64,000 nt of DNA from Termitomyces sp. T153 (GCA_018296165.2 JACKQL020000064.1:62001-126000), one strand, 5' to 3'; positions 1 through 13,002 are shown, counted from the stretch's first letter. Program-made: numbers and translations. The notes: generated from the letters alone by a model not told the origin.

Positions 1-918
1 GGACCCCAAAAACACCCCGAGGTTCTCGAGTCCGTAAAAGACGTTGTTAGGAATATCGGTGGAGAGCTGGTAACGTCGATCACGGTCGCTCGTCGCGACT
101 GGGATGGCGACTTTGATGTTCCTCTTCAATCTTCCTTTAGCATGACGCCAAACCACTTCAGCGAACCTCCTCCAACTCTCGTTACAGCTCACATGCCCTG
201 TTTCTCTCATGATATACGCGCAACATTACCGCTCTTCGGCGATCATCAGCTCGAGAATCTAGGAGTCGCACTCACCGCCATTTCCGCGCTTCTAACCCAT
301 CCATCCGCTCACATCAAGATAGTTAAGAGTATCTTACCCGAAACGATTTCTCGTGGTATACAATCTGTGCGCTGGCCAGGACGATTATCCTTCCACCTGC
401 TTCCTGCTAAACCAGCATATGGAATCACCCGACCTCTTATTGTCTTGGCGGATGGTGCACATAATTCCGCCTCTTCTGCAACGTTGGGATCATATATCAC
501 GCACCTTCTCTCTCTCGCTGATGTAAAATCCCCTGTCAATCTCACTTACATATTATCTCTTTCCCATTCACCTCCAAAAACACCTCTCCAGACCCTCACA
601 CCGATTCTTCCCCCGACGCTGCCTTCACAATCATCGTTGAAGATCCATGTCAGGATCGCCTGCTTGCAATTTACACCCCCCGATGGAATGCCGTGGGTCA
701 AATCAGTCGCGCTTGAAGATCTGCGTGACGCTGTTGCCTCTTTAATCCCAGAAGCTGAAATATGGGTTGCGGATGGGGTTGTTGAAAATCAACTGCACCA
801 CGCGCTAGAGTGGGCAGCAAAAGAGAATGGCGATGGCTTGGTGGTGGTTGCTGGAAGTCTCTACCTGGTTGCTGACCTTTACCGCTTTTTGCAGCAAGAG
901 AAAATAAAGGTACTGTAA
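1..918 (+). CDS. Folylpolyglutamate/dihydrofolate synthase, C-terminal part (5' truncated by window)
   Basis: This is the C-terminal part of a Mur-ligase-family enzyme that adds glutamate to dihydropteroate or to folates using ATP. The frame is open from base 1, so the gene starts outside the window; the first ATG at 142 is internal. The visible 305 residues begin with the family motif GPQKHPEVLE. They carry the C-terminal ligase domain signature VLADGAHNSASS near 449-484, equivalent to the DGAHNP motif of FolC, yeast FOL3 and MET7, and end in a short hydrophobic stretch of the Mur_ligase_C type. No intron is needed in this part. Whether it is the dihydrofolate synthase (FOL3) or the polyglutamate synthase (MET7) cannot be decided from this half alone; the short loop structure slightly favours FOL3. 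The stop is TAA at 916-918. Confidence 0.85.
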   Translation, partial: GPQKHPEVLESVKDVVRNIGGELVTSITVARRDWDGDFDVPLQSSFSMTPNHFSEPPPTLVTAHMPCFSHDIRATLPLFGDHQLENLGVALTAISALLTHPSAHIKIVKSILPETISRGIQSVRWPGRLSFHLLPAKPAYGITRPLIVLADGAHNSASSATLGSYITHLLSLADVKSPVNLTYILSLSHSPPKTPLQTLTPILPPTLPSQSSLKIHVRIACLQFTPPDGMPWVKSVALEDLRDAVASLIPEAEIWVADGVVENQLHHALEWAAKENGDGLVVVAGSLYLVADLYRFLQQEKIKVL

Positions 919-1153
919 ATAGCCTATCAATATGATTTCCTGGATCTCTTCCTCATGGGTCTGGTTAAATGTCTGACTTCAAATTCCACTGCTCTGAACT
1001 GACTATCTACCTCAATGTCCAACCTTGTTTTTGATCGTTATCACACATGCCTATGGTTAGAACCTCCTAATTGATATGCTATCTCTGTTATTGTATTTCT
1101 CGTATTGATCACCTGAGGATCTAATCGAGTCACTTCAAAAATTACTCATACAT

Positions 1154-2156
1154 CTATGGCAAAAAGGCTAGGAATCTAAGTCGCGTATACACCATGGCCC
1201 ACTTTCCATTCTTATCTTGACAATCCTCTCTACAGATCTCAGCAACTTCATTGATAATCTCCTGAGCTTCCTCATCTGACAGGTCACCCAGGAATGAATG
1301 ACGCACAAAAAGGTGTAGCCACTCAGCAGCACCTCCAGTCAATGGCGTGAGCCGAGGGTTCAGGGATATATGTTTGACTTGAAAACCAGCGGCCTGTAAC
1401 AACTGAATGATACTTCATATTAGAAGCATCACTGAGCAAAAAACGTGTGCATACCTTCTCATATTCCTCAACAGAGGGAAAGTACCAAGGGTCGCGTGAG
1501 ACGGGATCATAACCGCGTCTTCTCAACACATGGTATAATGTGGACCTGACACCTATGATACACTAGAACTCTGAAATGCCCGCTGGATACCTATGAGACG
1601 GTTTCTTACCTATGCAGTTCATGAACCCACCCATCTCAGCCACAATACGCCCACCTGGTTTCAAGATCCTTTTTGCGCTTTGCAGGACCCAGGCAGGATC
1701 TCGCTTGCACCAATGCAGGGCTGCGTTGCTGAATACCGCATCGAACTTTTCGCCCGGGTTCGGAATGTTGTCCGGAAACTCCAGAGCCTGGATGTCGCCG
1801 ACAAATGCATTTTCCACTCCGTTTTGTTTGGCCTTGGCAATCTGAATTGTGAAATCATGGATTATCAAGGTGGTTAAATTGGCTTTTCTTGGTGTCCATA
1901 CCATGCTCTCACTAGAGTCGATACCGATCACTATGCCACCCGCCACACTGGTGACACATTTCTGTAACTCGAGGGTTATTTCACCGCTGCCACATCCGAA
2001 GTCGATGATGCGCTCGCCGGGCTGTGCCGTCAATATGTCCAGAATGGGTGTCGTGAATGCAGGCGAGTATACAAAGGCTGCGGTCTTGTTGTACCTAGAC
2101 GCTGACCATCCAGTTTGATCGATAAGGTCAACATTATCGCTAGTCAAAGAGCTCAT
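1154..2156 (-). CDS. SAM-dependent class I methyltransferase (type 11, trans-aconitate methyltransferase-like)
   Basis: Proposed exons on the minus strand are 2156-1902, 1841-1610, 1552-1455 and 1402-1154, with introns of 60, 57 and 52 nt and phases that agree. The product is about 277 aa. Motif I is RIIDFGCGSGEITLEL near residue 50, followed by IGIDSSESM (acidic loop that binds the adenosyl ribose). Later come FVGDIQALEFP, the post-motif FDAVFSNAALHWC, and LKPGGRIVAEMGG. The C-terminal half contains RGYDPVSRDPWYFPSVEEYEKLLQ in pieces, typical of fungal trans-aconitate or UbiE/BioC-like methyltransferases. The first intron is a multiple of three without a stop, so an unspliced reading is deceptively open. 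The substrate is unknown; a small carboxylic acid is possible by family resemblance. Soluble, with no signal peptide seen. Confidence 0.88.
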
Positions 2157-2474
2157 AGTATGGAAACTCTCCCACTGGTTTGTTGTTCACTTCTGTGTAT
2201 CTCCCTTGATATATACAATGCTTCTGAGATTTCGTTTGAAGGATAACGGCCGATATTACATTACACATTGTCGGCCGAATCACATACTATTACCGAATCT
2301 GAACTTAGACAACGCTGATGCCTTGTTTATAATGGCCACATGATGCTGATATCATACTCCCGTTACTTGTAGAAATCAATGCATTGTTTGTCATGACACA
2401 GGAGAGTCAAGATTGTATCTCGCGGTAGCTACGGATTGAACTTGTCTTACTTACTCATACCAGTCATCAAGCTG

Positions 2475-3588
2475 CTACTTTGTTTGTGTGGGCTCTGAGG
2501 CAGCTGCCGCCTCTGGTTTCTCGCCAGGGGCTGCACCTCCACTAGTAGCCTTATGTTGCTCGGCAATGCGACGTGCTTCTTCGTGAATATCCTGGACTCG
2601 TTTGGACGTAGTTGTGTAGAAAGAACGAACTTTTTGGCCAAGAGGAGAAGCAATAGCTTTGGAGTAAAACTAACCACAGTCAAAGGAATGTTTATCTTGT
2701 TCATGAATTGACTTACGTCGTATGCGGTCTTCGAATAACCTTTCTGCTCATCCAGAGTCTTTGCCTTTTGTGTAGCGGCATCGACGGTTGATTGAACTTT
2801 GTTAGAAATCGTTTGATCGGGCCCAAGTGTGCGCGATCCCAAAGACTTGTCGACGTGATGAAAGTATTCAAGGAAGCGCTTCGATATCCCTTGTTCATCT
2901 TCAAGTGGAAAATTAGTAATTTCGCGAAACAAAAAGCAAGTTGGCTTACTATCGATCTCAATTGCTCGCTCGAGTGCCTTATGCGAAAGTATATATCCAT
3001 GAGCAAGATATTCCGCAGCAACTGGATACCAGGATCAATGCAAGCGGGATGATTGATAGTCGCATCCAACGTACTTCCGGCCCTCGGCTTCTCGTGTTGT
3101 TCGAGATGAGTCTCATCCTGAGAGACACCTTCCTCATCTTTATAAGTATTTTCAGAAGTGATTGCTAAAACAGAGCCATCGAGAGTGCCACCATTGAGCT
3201 ACGAGATGATTTAGAAGGTGATAAAAGTGATGTGAAGTGATACTTCTTACCATCAAAGCTGTCTTTGCGGCGTTGGGCTTCTCAAAGTGGATGATGGCTT
3301 TATCTTTTTCGTGTTCGATTTGGCTTATCCTAGGACGAGATTATGTATCAATGCAATCAATTTCTGCGGAGAAGACAACTGACTTTCCGCAGAATCTAAA
3401 GATAGAAATCAGATGAGCCAAATGGTCTCAAGTTACTGCGAATAAGTGGAGGCACTGGATACGACATACGTGAAGAAGTTGTGCAACTGAACGTCAGTAG
3501 TTGTGGAAGCCAGTCCAGATACCTACGAGAATGATGAGATACTGAGATCAAAGTAGAAAATGCTTACATTGACTGTGTAAGACGACAT
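2475..3588 (-). CDS. RRM domain RNA-binding protein, Vip1-like
   Basis: Eight proposed exons: 3588-3568, 3522-3470, 3395-3384, 3329-3251, 3198-3075, 3021-2950, 2898-2717 and 2669-2475. All junction phases agree and give 245 aa. The N-terminus MSSYTVNVSGLASTTTDVQL, then FFTFCGKI (RNP2-like) and KAIIHFEKPNAAKTAL, form one RRM. A middle acidic segment (KDEEGVSQDETHLEQ) follows. Then comes a helical part with FHHVDKSLGSRTLGPDQ and a C-terminal amphipathic region ending in a TQTK tail. This order matches the fungal Vip1-type proteins (S. pombe vip1), whose biochemical role is poorly defined. Exon 3 is only 12 nt, inside the RRM. The gene ends 318 bp from the stop of the neighbouring methyltransferase's start side and is transcribed in the same direction. 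Confidence 0.88.
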
Positions 3589-4679
3589 GGTGGTCAGTGG
3601 CTGAAAGTCGCAGAAGTAGGGTAGCGGCCTCTATAAGGACATCATGCAATGACATCATGCTACTCCCATGTGACTCGGATAATTATGCCCGTTGTCCGTC
3701 ATTTCGAGTGTTTTCATCGGGAGCGCCATCTCCAGAGGTCCGATAGAAAAAGCTTTAAACAAGAAAGTACTCTCTAGTGAAACAAGAAAGTTCAAAGAAA
3801 CGATATTCTCTTTTCAGACCCTAAGTTCATGCCTGTCGCTCAGGCTTGCCCACGCCAAGGTCCAGAAATGTTCCAATGTCCTAGCAAGGTTCTACAATCA
3901 CCGACTCTATTCAGCCTATCAAATTCTGACGACAATGTCATGCATTCTTCTTTGTGTTAAATTTCCAGAGGTCACTGGCCGCGAACTGCCTTACGACTCT
4001 AAGTAGACGGTGGGTCTCCTTCCTAAACAACTTGAAGAATATCATTTTTCCCTTCTCCTGTGAGAAACATATCAACGAAAATCAATTGGTGCCAATGAAG
4101 TTCTACCATGCACAAGCAGCTCGCAGTTATCGCCTTGCTGACGTCACGTAGAATAAATTAGATAGATCATGTGATCTACAGCGCTAAAATGACTCCCGAG
4201 TCCTGGCGCTTTCCGCCGGCTTGTTTCCTTCCTATCCAATTCCTCGATACGCTGGCTCATCCTTCATTATTTGGTCTCCCCACCAATCTCGTATCATTCA
4301 AAAAAAACCTGGTGCATCCCGCGCCTCTACCGGTCATTTCAGGTTATCTTTAGTACTTTTTCAACGATTATAGACGGAGGCAGCCGCGGAATCAAATTGA
4401 TACGCGGTTCCAGGGCTTGAGTGAAAAAACTTTTACCGCATTTGCTTCCGCTGACCACTTCATTTCTGCACAGTATTGGTAAAATACTGGACGGTCCGAG
4501 GTGCTATTTCCAGATCGCTCTTGTCTTTGTCTCGAGATTTTAAAGCTGGGTGGTGACATAAAGGTGATCGCCAGAAATACAATCTTAGAGACCCCATTCG
4601 TGCTGAACAGCTTCTAGAGTTAGTCGGACACTCCGATCACCACGTATTGTCTTTGAGTGCTGATTCCCTTATTCTAGGC
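3589..4679. other. Intergenic region, divergent promoters
   Basis: About 1.1 kb between the divergently transcribed Vip1-like gene and the serine-rich gene. The small open frames here have no recognisable domain and no splice-consistent extension. It most likely holds both promoters. No clear TATA box or repeat stands out. Confidence 0.5.
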
Positions 4680-5393
4680 ATGGATTCACATAACCTCCTG
4701 CATAGTACATCTTCTACACCCATAGAGATCCCAAGACGTCGAACGAGCTCATCATGGACAGATGGACGCCCAATGTCACCAGACCTTATCTTTGAGATGT
4801 CTCCTGTATCTTCTGATTTTTCGTCCGTCCTCCATTCCGGCTTTACGGATGCTGTCACCAACGAACCTTTTTTGTATTCTTTTCCGAAGATTTCACCACA
4901 TTGTACCCACGCTAAGCCGCGACGACTACTCCAACCTCTGCAACGCCACTTGTCTTCTGAGATCGGATCACTTCTAGCATTTGATTCGGTAAACACGGAA
5001 TACGACAGACCATCCCCCGCGCTATGTTCAGACAACGATGATCAAGACATCTTAGCCTCTTCCCTGACTTATTCTACCACCACAATCACCAAAAGTCCGT
5101 CTTCTTCGACGACAAAAATTACGGGCTTCACTCCAGCGACTCCCATCTCTCTGGTCGCTCATGGACCAGCTCGAGGTAAATCACAACGATTGTCACCGCC
5201 ACCTCGTACCTCATCTTATTCATCGTCACCGTGGATCATGCCCGGTAAAAATGACGTTCAACAGGGAGAAAGTGGGTCATTGGATATCGACCCCGGCTCC
5301 TTTGAGTTTGACCGACACTTGACGCGTCGGATTGAAAATCAAAATTCTCGAAAGTTTCGCAAAATATCCCTTATGTCCTCAATACGGGTATAA
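4680..5393 (+). CDS. Serine/threonine/proline-rich hypothetical protein
   Basis: An open frame from the first ATG at 4680 gives 237 aa; the frame is also open upstream to 4647, but with no ATG. The protein is rich in Ser, Thr and Pro with no recognised domain. Short phosphorylatable-looking segments occur (RRRTSSSWTDGRPMSP, SPPPRTSSYSSSPW), which suggests a disordered regulatory protein. It ends in a basic stretch (RRIENQNSRKFRKIS). The end is uncertain: a GTATAA donor-like site overlaps the stop region, and the sequence to about 5735 is open in other frames, so a 3' exon may be missed. No homology is recognised. It could be an orphan gene, or less likely a chance frame. Confidence 0.45.
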   Translation: MDSHNLLHSTSSTPIEIPRRRTSSSWTDGRPMSPDLIFEMSPVSSDFSSVLHSGFTDAVTNEPFLYSFPKISPHCTHAKPRRLLQPLQRHLSSEIGSLLAFDSVNTEYDRPSPALCSDNDDQDILASSLTYSTTTITKSPSSSTTKITGFTPATPISLVAHGPARGKSQRLSPPPRTSSYSSSPWIMPGKNDVQQGESGSLDIDPGSFEFDRHLTRRIENQNSRKFRKISLMSSIRV

Positions 5394-8300
5394 TCTTCAT
5401 TCCTCAACGATAAGGGTGGCAGACTTTGCTTGGTTGGAAAGGACGTTTCTCATCAACAATAGTCTCAATGGACCAGACTTGTCCGTGGACACCTTTTCGT
5501 GTACCGAATCGCCTACTGCCGAAACCGGACGATACCTATAGACACTCTGCTTCCCAATTATTTTTCATCTGCCCCATTCCCAGCATCAGCATCACTTATG
5601 TTTGTTCAGCAATCAGTCGGCATCGTACTCAGCATCGTATCAAATCCTTCATATCCACATACCATGGTTACTTCTCGGTTCTTACTATCATCGTTTCCAA
5701 ACTATGTACATATACTTCCCAATTTAGAACGTAGCAGGTCGCTTCTTGACCATCATTCCCTCACTCACAATATACTGCACAGCCCTCTTCGTCCCCCATA
5801 GAATACATCTTCACATAGCCAGTCCGCAGATCCATCAAATGCAATGAGATAGATAGTGTTTAATGCCAACAGTTCTGATATGATGATTCAAGTATCTATC
5901 ACTTTGGCTGCAACCTGATTGGAATGTTTGGTGGAGGTAATCGGCTGTAATTAGGTGTGTCGTCCTGAGATGATAGATCTAGGAACGGACCATTAGGATT
6001 GGCGTGATGTGATCTCGTCGCCGAGCTGTTCTGGTATTCAACTCCAGAGCTGCAACATATCTTTATAGACGTGTGCGCGCGCAGTCGTCTGACCTCGCAA
6101 TCAAGCATGCACTAGGGTAGAATCGCATTTGGAAGAGTTTGTACATTCCGAGTCTGCAATATCTAGGCACGGCCACCAGCATAGTCATACTTTCGAGGTC
6201 GAGTTTTCTTCCGAGCTTACGTGCATTTGTTTCGAGGGTCTTTCTTATCATATGACGCCGCTGTCAAATTCTGTATGTGGAACAGTTCAACAGGCTACAA
6301 CCCATGAAAAATGCTTGAACTGTCTCTGTGGAGAATGCAACCTGATTAATTAAACGGTAATTACGAATGGGACGGAGTGAATCTATCAGAATGAAATCTG
6401 TATAAGACTTAGTTTCATGAGCACAAAGGAACAAGGGGAAAGATTCTAGATCCTTGCCTCATTTCTCTACGTTGATCAAAGCTGATTAATGTATCATTTT
6501 GTGTGAATCATCATACCACATATTCAGCATGGCTGTGTGGCCGATTCCCAGCCCACCACTCTTGGATGATATGATGCGTAAGGTTTGTTTACAGTCAATC
6601 TCACTAAAACCCGTGGTAGCTGTCCGTTGCCTTGGATCCGTGAAGATCATTGGAATATCATCTCACTGGCGAAATGACTTCTTTCTCTAGAATTCCATTG
6701 GAGAATACCGTAAAAAGTTGAATACAAGTTGGCACTAGAACAGATAGTGAGGATCTGCAAGTGTGTCATGATTTCAGATGATCTTCCATCAAGATAGAAA
6801 AAGATCCAACAAAACGCTGTATAACGGTAATCTGAACACGTTCTGCCACGGATGTCTCCGACGTTCAACATTCAATGTCCTTTGATGCTTCCTAAAGATG
6901 AATCCTATCAAGCGAGGAGAGCGGTTCAACTTTATCAAGTTAAACCGAGACACATGTCATCCCAATTGGACGTGCCAGAACGTCACCTGGATCTGCCCGC
7001 AGACGCGACAACAGTAGAGCAAAGTAAAAGATAAACGTCTCAAGAATATACGAGTTGCACTGGCACAGCGCATGGTGTGTACACCAGAGAGTTCCTTGCG
7101 ATGAGATCGAAAATGTCAACAAAGTCCTGGAATAAACGGGCCGTTCAAAAACCAACTGACATATTGAACCATTCTGATTGCTTAGACTGATTGGCGTGCA
7201 ACAAAGATAGTGTTTGATACCGTATACGTTTTAGATGATCGCCCGTGGAAATGTTTATCAGAAGTAGACATATAATGTCGAGAACTTGAGAAATGATAGA
7301 CTATTCCAGTCAGCGCCAAAGAAGATGCGAGACTATACCGAGCAAATCGCGCCCGTTATTTGTAGTGAGGTTCGCGGCGCTGAAGTTACAAACGGCCGTG
7401 GGAGTCGCAAGAATCAAGCATAGATAGTATGGATTTGCTAGATATTGTACCACGCATCGTGAGGTTCTTAGATTCGGCGGGGAAATGTTCGTGCGTTATG
7501 TGCGGCGCTGCAAAACCAAATGACGAGATTATTGATAACTACACAGCTATTCCGCCTCAGAAAGCAATCCGTTGATCTATAATCTTGGCCTCGCCACTAT
7601 TGCTGGAAGTGTCTGTATTGGAAACTTGTTCACCCAAGTTATGGTTAATGGAAATCGAGCATAGGTTTTTGGAATCACGACACAAATTAAATCTGTGATA
7701 AATAGAGATCCGCGCTGGAGATATTTGGCAGTGAATGTCTCAACAGTATTCAGGATGACGTTGTTTCTGGGCTCGATTACCTGGGGTTCAAGTTCATCAG
7801 TACGGGTCAGACAATCGAACATCTACCTAGGGAATTGGAGAAGGCAAACCCCCAGATATGGGTGTAGAGGAGTAAACGATCTACCATGATGTTTCGCGCT
7901 AGACTTCTGAGTTTGGTCATGAATACGACATTTCTAGACTGCTAAAATCGTCACTATAGCATCATGATAGCCGATGGATTCGACGAACAGTCAGACTGGA
8001 TTGATGTGACAAGCTGCTCTGGGTAGACGGATCCAACATCTGTCAACTGAAAAAAAAGATAATTGGGTAACCAACAACGAGATGTGCATGCGAGGGGCCT
8101 ACTAGGGTGTAAAATCGGCATTTTTGTCAAGTTAACGAAGAGTGTTCGAATGAAACCAGACGTGCAGCTAGCTCATCTTCGTTTGGATAAGTGTGCCATC
8201 ATACAGGGAGGTCGGCTGCGTAAGTTGCCCTACTTTGGATAGTTTTCTCAAAGTACGAGATTCCACCTGGTGGTTCAACGAGTCGTAAACTGGTTCGGTC

Positions 8301-9015
8301 GCCGGATGATAGGATACACATATAAGTTGAAAGCGCCAACAACGGCTATGTGATTACTAGACGCACAATGATGATAAATCCTCCGACAGCACAGAACCCA
8401 ACCAAGAGTCCTCGGGACCCCATCTCGATCTTCCTCATCAAATTGCCACAACCGCACATGACAGCTTGAGCAGATCCTCGGCACAGCATCGGAGGCTCTA
8501 CGATGCGGAAAGACATTTGCATAAGCCAGCAGGTGCGGCGGACGAAAGGTGACAGTCGTTGTTACGGGCTAGATGTGGGAGTCCTCTGAATAATCGGCCA
8601 GGGTACACAAGGCAGGCTTTAGCAGATGAGATATCGGCTTGGTGTCTTGTATCAACCAAATCGATGACAAAGATCGAAATCGTCAAATATGGATACATAT
8701 CGAACCACGTCCAAGACACTGGATAGTTTAACGAGTGGCGAAGACACGGAGGATGCCAGGTAAGTACTAGAAACGAGGACGATGGTAGCTAAACTAGAGG
8801 AAGCCTTGGAAAACTGGATTGATTCAATGAGTAGAGCGCAACAAGGGTGAAATGTCAAGGACAGCAGACTCTTCAGAGCGTGTCAGGCTTGGGCACCAAG
8901 TAGTTTTCGTGGCGCAGAGGGGGAGGCGAACGCACAAACCAACACGATCACGTGATAAGAGAGGACCACATCCAACCCCCAAACAAACACTGGAAACAAA
9001 GGTTGTCCGCAGGCG
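5394..9015. other. Gene-poor intergenic region
   Basis: 3.6 kb without a gene I can support. Open frames are short, in all frames, and lack domains or plausible splice joins. A 48-codon frame at 7429-7575 (+) contains a C-x-C-x2-C cluster and reads like protein but is too short to call. The last few hundred bases before 9016 presumably carry the promoter of the Cdc11-like gene. The region may be decayed gene or transposon sequence. Confidence 0.5.
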
Positions 9016-12000
9016 ATGCCGGCGAACGTGCAATCCGTAGCTCCCGCTTGGCAGACTGCAGAACTGCAAGATGAATGGATCGAACCCGAGGACGAGAATG
9101 GCGACGATGAGGACGACAACCTAACGTACGGAACACGCTCCATATCACTAACCGCTCCGCTCGCTACACACATCTACACCAACACCAAAGATGGAGGAGA
9201 CGCGTCTTTATTGCAACCCTTGGCTACGGGCGGGACGTTTCTCATTCGCGAGGATATACCCAGTGAGCCATTGCTCGTCAAGACGCCTGGGCGCCCGAAG
9301 AAGGGGATCATCAAGGACTTTTTCAGCCCACTTCCTCTCGAACGGATGTTTGAACCGCCGTCTCCACCGTCACACAAATCAGCAAAAGCTCATATACCAC
9401 TATCTAATCCATCTCAGCCATCTCACGGGGTACCACAAGACGAAATAGTCGAGACAGACATGCCTGATATGAACTCGTTTCACGGGAGAAAGGCAGGCCT
9501 CGCGTGTAAATTCACCTTTGCAGTGCCCCGCGAAAGCTTGTGCTTGTCCACTCCCAAACTCGCCGCCGATGCAGATGCCGATGCTGATAATCCACAAGCG
9601 CAAAGCACACCTTACCCCTCGTTCCCTCTCACCAAAACCGCACCGACCACCGACCCCCGCCTACGCCTGTTTCAGTTCCAGTATGACACTTATACACGCG
9701 AGCATTTATCTGCCATGGTCGATTCGATCGCTCTCAATTCTGGAACGGGGACTACCCCATCTCCGACTAGCGTCATTCATCTGTCGCGAGTCTCTGAAGA
9801 CGAGGGATCCGTAGAGACCATGTCTCGTCTAAGGAGTGCTAAACGTGTTAAACTGAGCCCTCGAAGTGATTATGGGGAAGGGGCCTCGATTGCAAGGCCG
9901 GCGATTGAGTCCAAGCACCAAGTGCGCGTAATCAAACCCGACGATTCTCAATCAGGTATGAATACTTTTGTGCGAGATTACGAATATACCTCACGTCGAC
10001 CTGTGGGCACTCCAGGTGGTGCATCATCTACAGCTGCCAGTTATCGGCAGCAAGCAGCCACGCTGATGGCGCAAATCAAGAACGACATGAAGGGACAAAA
10101 ACGGATCTTTTCAGGTAGTACAGAGACGTCGTATGCAGACGATAAAGTCAGCTCGTTTTCATCGAGCGCAGATGTCTCTAGGACAAAGTCCAACCCCAAG
10201 CCGAGTCGTCGACTCCCAGCAGACCCCGACAATCTCGTCGAGAACGTCGCGCGGCTCTCGATGCACGATCGGCGGTCTTTCTCTAGCAGCTCGCTCCATT
10301 CGTCGCAGCACCGTACGAGCTCTTCACGCACCGCATCACTTTCCAGCCGACCTCTATCTACACTCTCAACTGCCCCGTCGTCCTATCCCTCATCATCACT
10401 CCGTACCACTGACGACCTCAACCGATTCGTTTCGTCCAGTACCGCGTCCGGGACGACACTGACTAGCAACAGCGGTGTACCGTCGTTTGTGAAACATGCT
10501 GGGCCACCACACATTCGGACAATCGCACCTGCTGATATCCCGCCCGTGCCCGAAGTGTACAACGGGATGGTGTACGACAAAGTGATGATGAAATGGGTAC
10601 GGAGTGGGCGTTGTGTGTCTGAGGAGCCTAGCGAGGATCCGTTTGGGGATATCGAGAGCTTAAAGGACGAATCGAGGGAGAGGGAGGGGGAACATGATCG
10701 GCAAGTTTATCCTGGAGAGATGAGTCGGATTGAGGAGCGGTCCGAGGCGGATGATGAGGAGTTGAATAGCTTTTCTACTGATGAACCCTCGGCTTACATT
10801 GTTGACGTCATGACAGGCGTGGACACTTTTGAGGACACGATCGACTCTGCAGACGAGGATGAAAACGGTGGGTTTGAGCAGTATGAGGCGGGCCCGCCGC
10901 CTGTGGTCGCGGCGACTCCGCAGCGTACGCCTGCTATTCGCTCGGCTATGAAAAGTACGCCGTTGCACCGTGCGGACCGACGATCGGTTAGTTTCTCTGA
11001 TGGGAGGAGGGAGGGCCCTATCCAGGGTCTCGATGACCTCACGGGGATCGTCCAGTCTGCGCGTTCGAAGCGGATCGCACAGCTGATGGAAGCTCTCGAA
11101 GAGGATGGTCAGTAGTTTTCCAAGTTGTTTTTGCAGTGCTGACTCTCCTATTAAAGCGGGGGATGATACAGTTCGGGAAGAGACGCATGCGGTAGCGTAT
11201 TTGATACACGGCGAAACGAGTTCCGTGGGGACCTCGCGGCAGGTGTTTTCTAGGTCACGGATTACGAATGCCAATGCGACGTTTCTTACCGAGTGCTCGT
11301 TTGCGGTGTCTCATGATCGACTTGTGGAGGTGATCACGGACGTTGAGCCGTTCACGCCACACTGGGACAAGCTGGGTTGTATTGATTTGTCTGGAAAGAG
11401 GCTGGAGAGCGTCGCGCGGTTAAAGGAGTTTTTGCCCCGTCTGGAATCGCTGAATGTGTAGGTTTTTTCGGTGGTGTGTGGGCAGTTGCTGATGGGTGGG
11501 ATAGAAACTCGAATCAGTTGGGATGGTTGAGTGGGATTCCGGGCTCGGTTCGGACACTGTCTGCTGCATCGAACAGGTGAGGGACGGAGTATCGTGTTGG
11601 GAGTTTGTGAACAGCGTGCTAGTCTTACAGGGCTCACGTCGTACAGCCACTTGGTGAATCTCGAAAAGTTGGATATCAGCCGAAACGATGTAGAGTCTCT
11701 CAAGCGTGGGTGCATTGTTGCTTTTTTGTGAAGAATGCTGAGAGCGCGCGCAGAGTTGGGGTGCCTGCGGCATCTTAGGGAGCTCAAGGCTGATGGAAAT
11801 AAGATTAGCAGTATCGAGGGTCTGGAGCGTATGGGGAGCCTGGTCAAGCTTAGTCTGCAGGGCAACTGTATACAAACGGTGGACTTTTCGAGGAACAGCT
11901 GGTGCGTGGGATCACTAGTGTGTGCGTGTGTCTAACGTAATTCTCAGGGCACGACTGGAATTGTTGAATGTCTGCGGGAACAGGCTGGAGAAGATGGTGG

Positions 12001-13002
12001 GACTGGCATCACTGCAGGGACTTGTTTCATTGAATATAGGTGTGTGTGTGATCGATGAAAGTATATTAAACTGATTTAGACAATAATGAACTGGGGGAGC
12101 TGGAATTGGATGGGCCGATGGGCAAGTTGCGGGTACTGCGCATAAGCGGGAACCGTCTGTGTGAGCTTTGTGTCGGAATGATGAGGAACCTTCGCACGCT
12201 TTACGCGGACAACAACTCGCTGACGAGTGTGGTAAAGGTGGAGGAATTGACAAAGCTGGAAAATCTTAGCTTGCGGAATCAGAGCGGGCGGGGATTGTAA
12301 GTAATTGAAAGAAGCTTGATGGATCAGAGGCTAAAGTGGTGAATTATGCAGGAAGATAATGACCCGCGAAGTTCGCGATGTGAAGCGACTGTACCTCTCT
12401 GGTGGGTCCTGATTTTGGTGTTGTTGGAATGAAGCTGAGTTGGACAGGGAATGCGCTTGAGGAGGGGTTCTTGAATTCGGCGTGCTATAATCTGCAGTAC
12501 CTGGAGGTGGCGGGGTGCCGGCTGAGGCGGCTGCCGTCGGACATGGGGCGGCTTGTGCCGAATCTGCGGGCGCTGAATCTGAACTACAACTTTGTGGAGG
12601 AGGTGGGGGGGCTGGAGGGGCTGGGGCGGCTGCGGAAGCTGTCGATGATTGGGTCGCGGGTGAGGAGCGTGCGGGGGCTGATACGGGCTGTGCAGCAGAT
12701 GCCGGACGTGGAGGAGGTGGATTTTAGGTGAGTGGGCGTTGTCGGGTTCTGCTGGTGCTGATGGCGACAGAATGAACCCGTGCACGCTGGAATGGTACAC
12801 GCCGGTGCTGGGGGGGGACGCGCAGGACCGCAAGTTTCGGCGGGATTTGCCGGACGGGGCGTACCTGGGGCGGCTGGGGTACCGGGGACTGGTGATGGGG
12901 GCGTGTGGGCGACTGCGGGTGCTGGATGGGGTGTCGGTGACGGAAAAGGAAAGGGACAAGGCCCGGGAACTGATGTACATAAGTGCCTGGATGATCAATT
13001 AA
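9016..13002 (+). CDS. Leucine-rich-repeat scaffold protein, Cdc11/Nud1 type (septation initiation / mitotic exit network)
   Basis: Ten proposed exons: 9016-11107, 11157-11457, 11505-11576, 11623-11705, 11754-11901, 11948-12039, 12080-12296, 12352-12401, 12448-12727 and 12771-13002. They are in phase throughout and give 1188 aa. The N-terminal 700 residues are acidic and then Ser/Pro-rich and disordered, with a short conserved-looking block VPEVYNGMVYDKVMMKWVR. From about residue 760 there are some dozen leucine-rich repeats, such as LEKLDISRNDV, LVKLSLQGNCI, LRVLRISGNRL and LRALNLNYNFV, capped by NPCTLEW and RLRVLDG. In S. pombe Cdc11 and S. cerevisiae Nud1 this layout anchors the SIN/MEN kinases to the spindle pole body. 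Introns of 43-49 nt split the repeat region, while the disordered part is one exon. Assignment rests on architecture plus the repeats. Confidence 0.85.

Noticed and set aside
2713..3069. 118-codon minus frame starting MDATINHPAC
   Set aside because: It reads through two introns of the Vip1-like gene in the wrong phase.
11311..11875. Two overlapping minus-strand frames of 150-184 codons
   Set aside because: Opposite to phase-consistent LRR exons; composition is Ser/Thr/Pro/Arg shadow.
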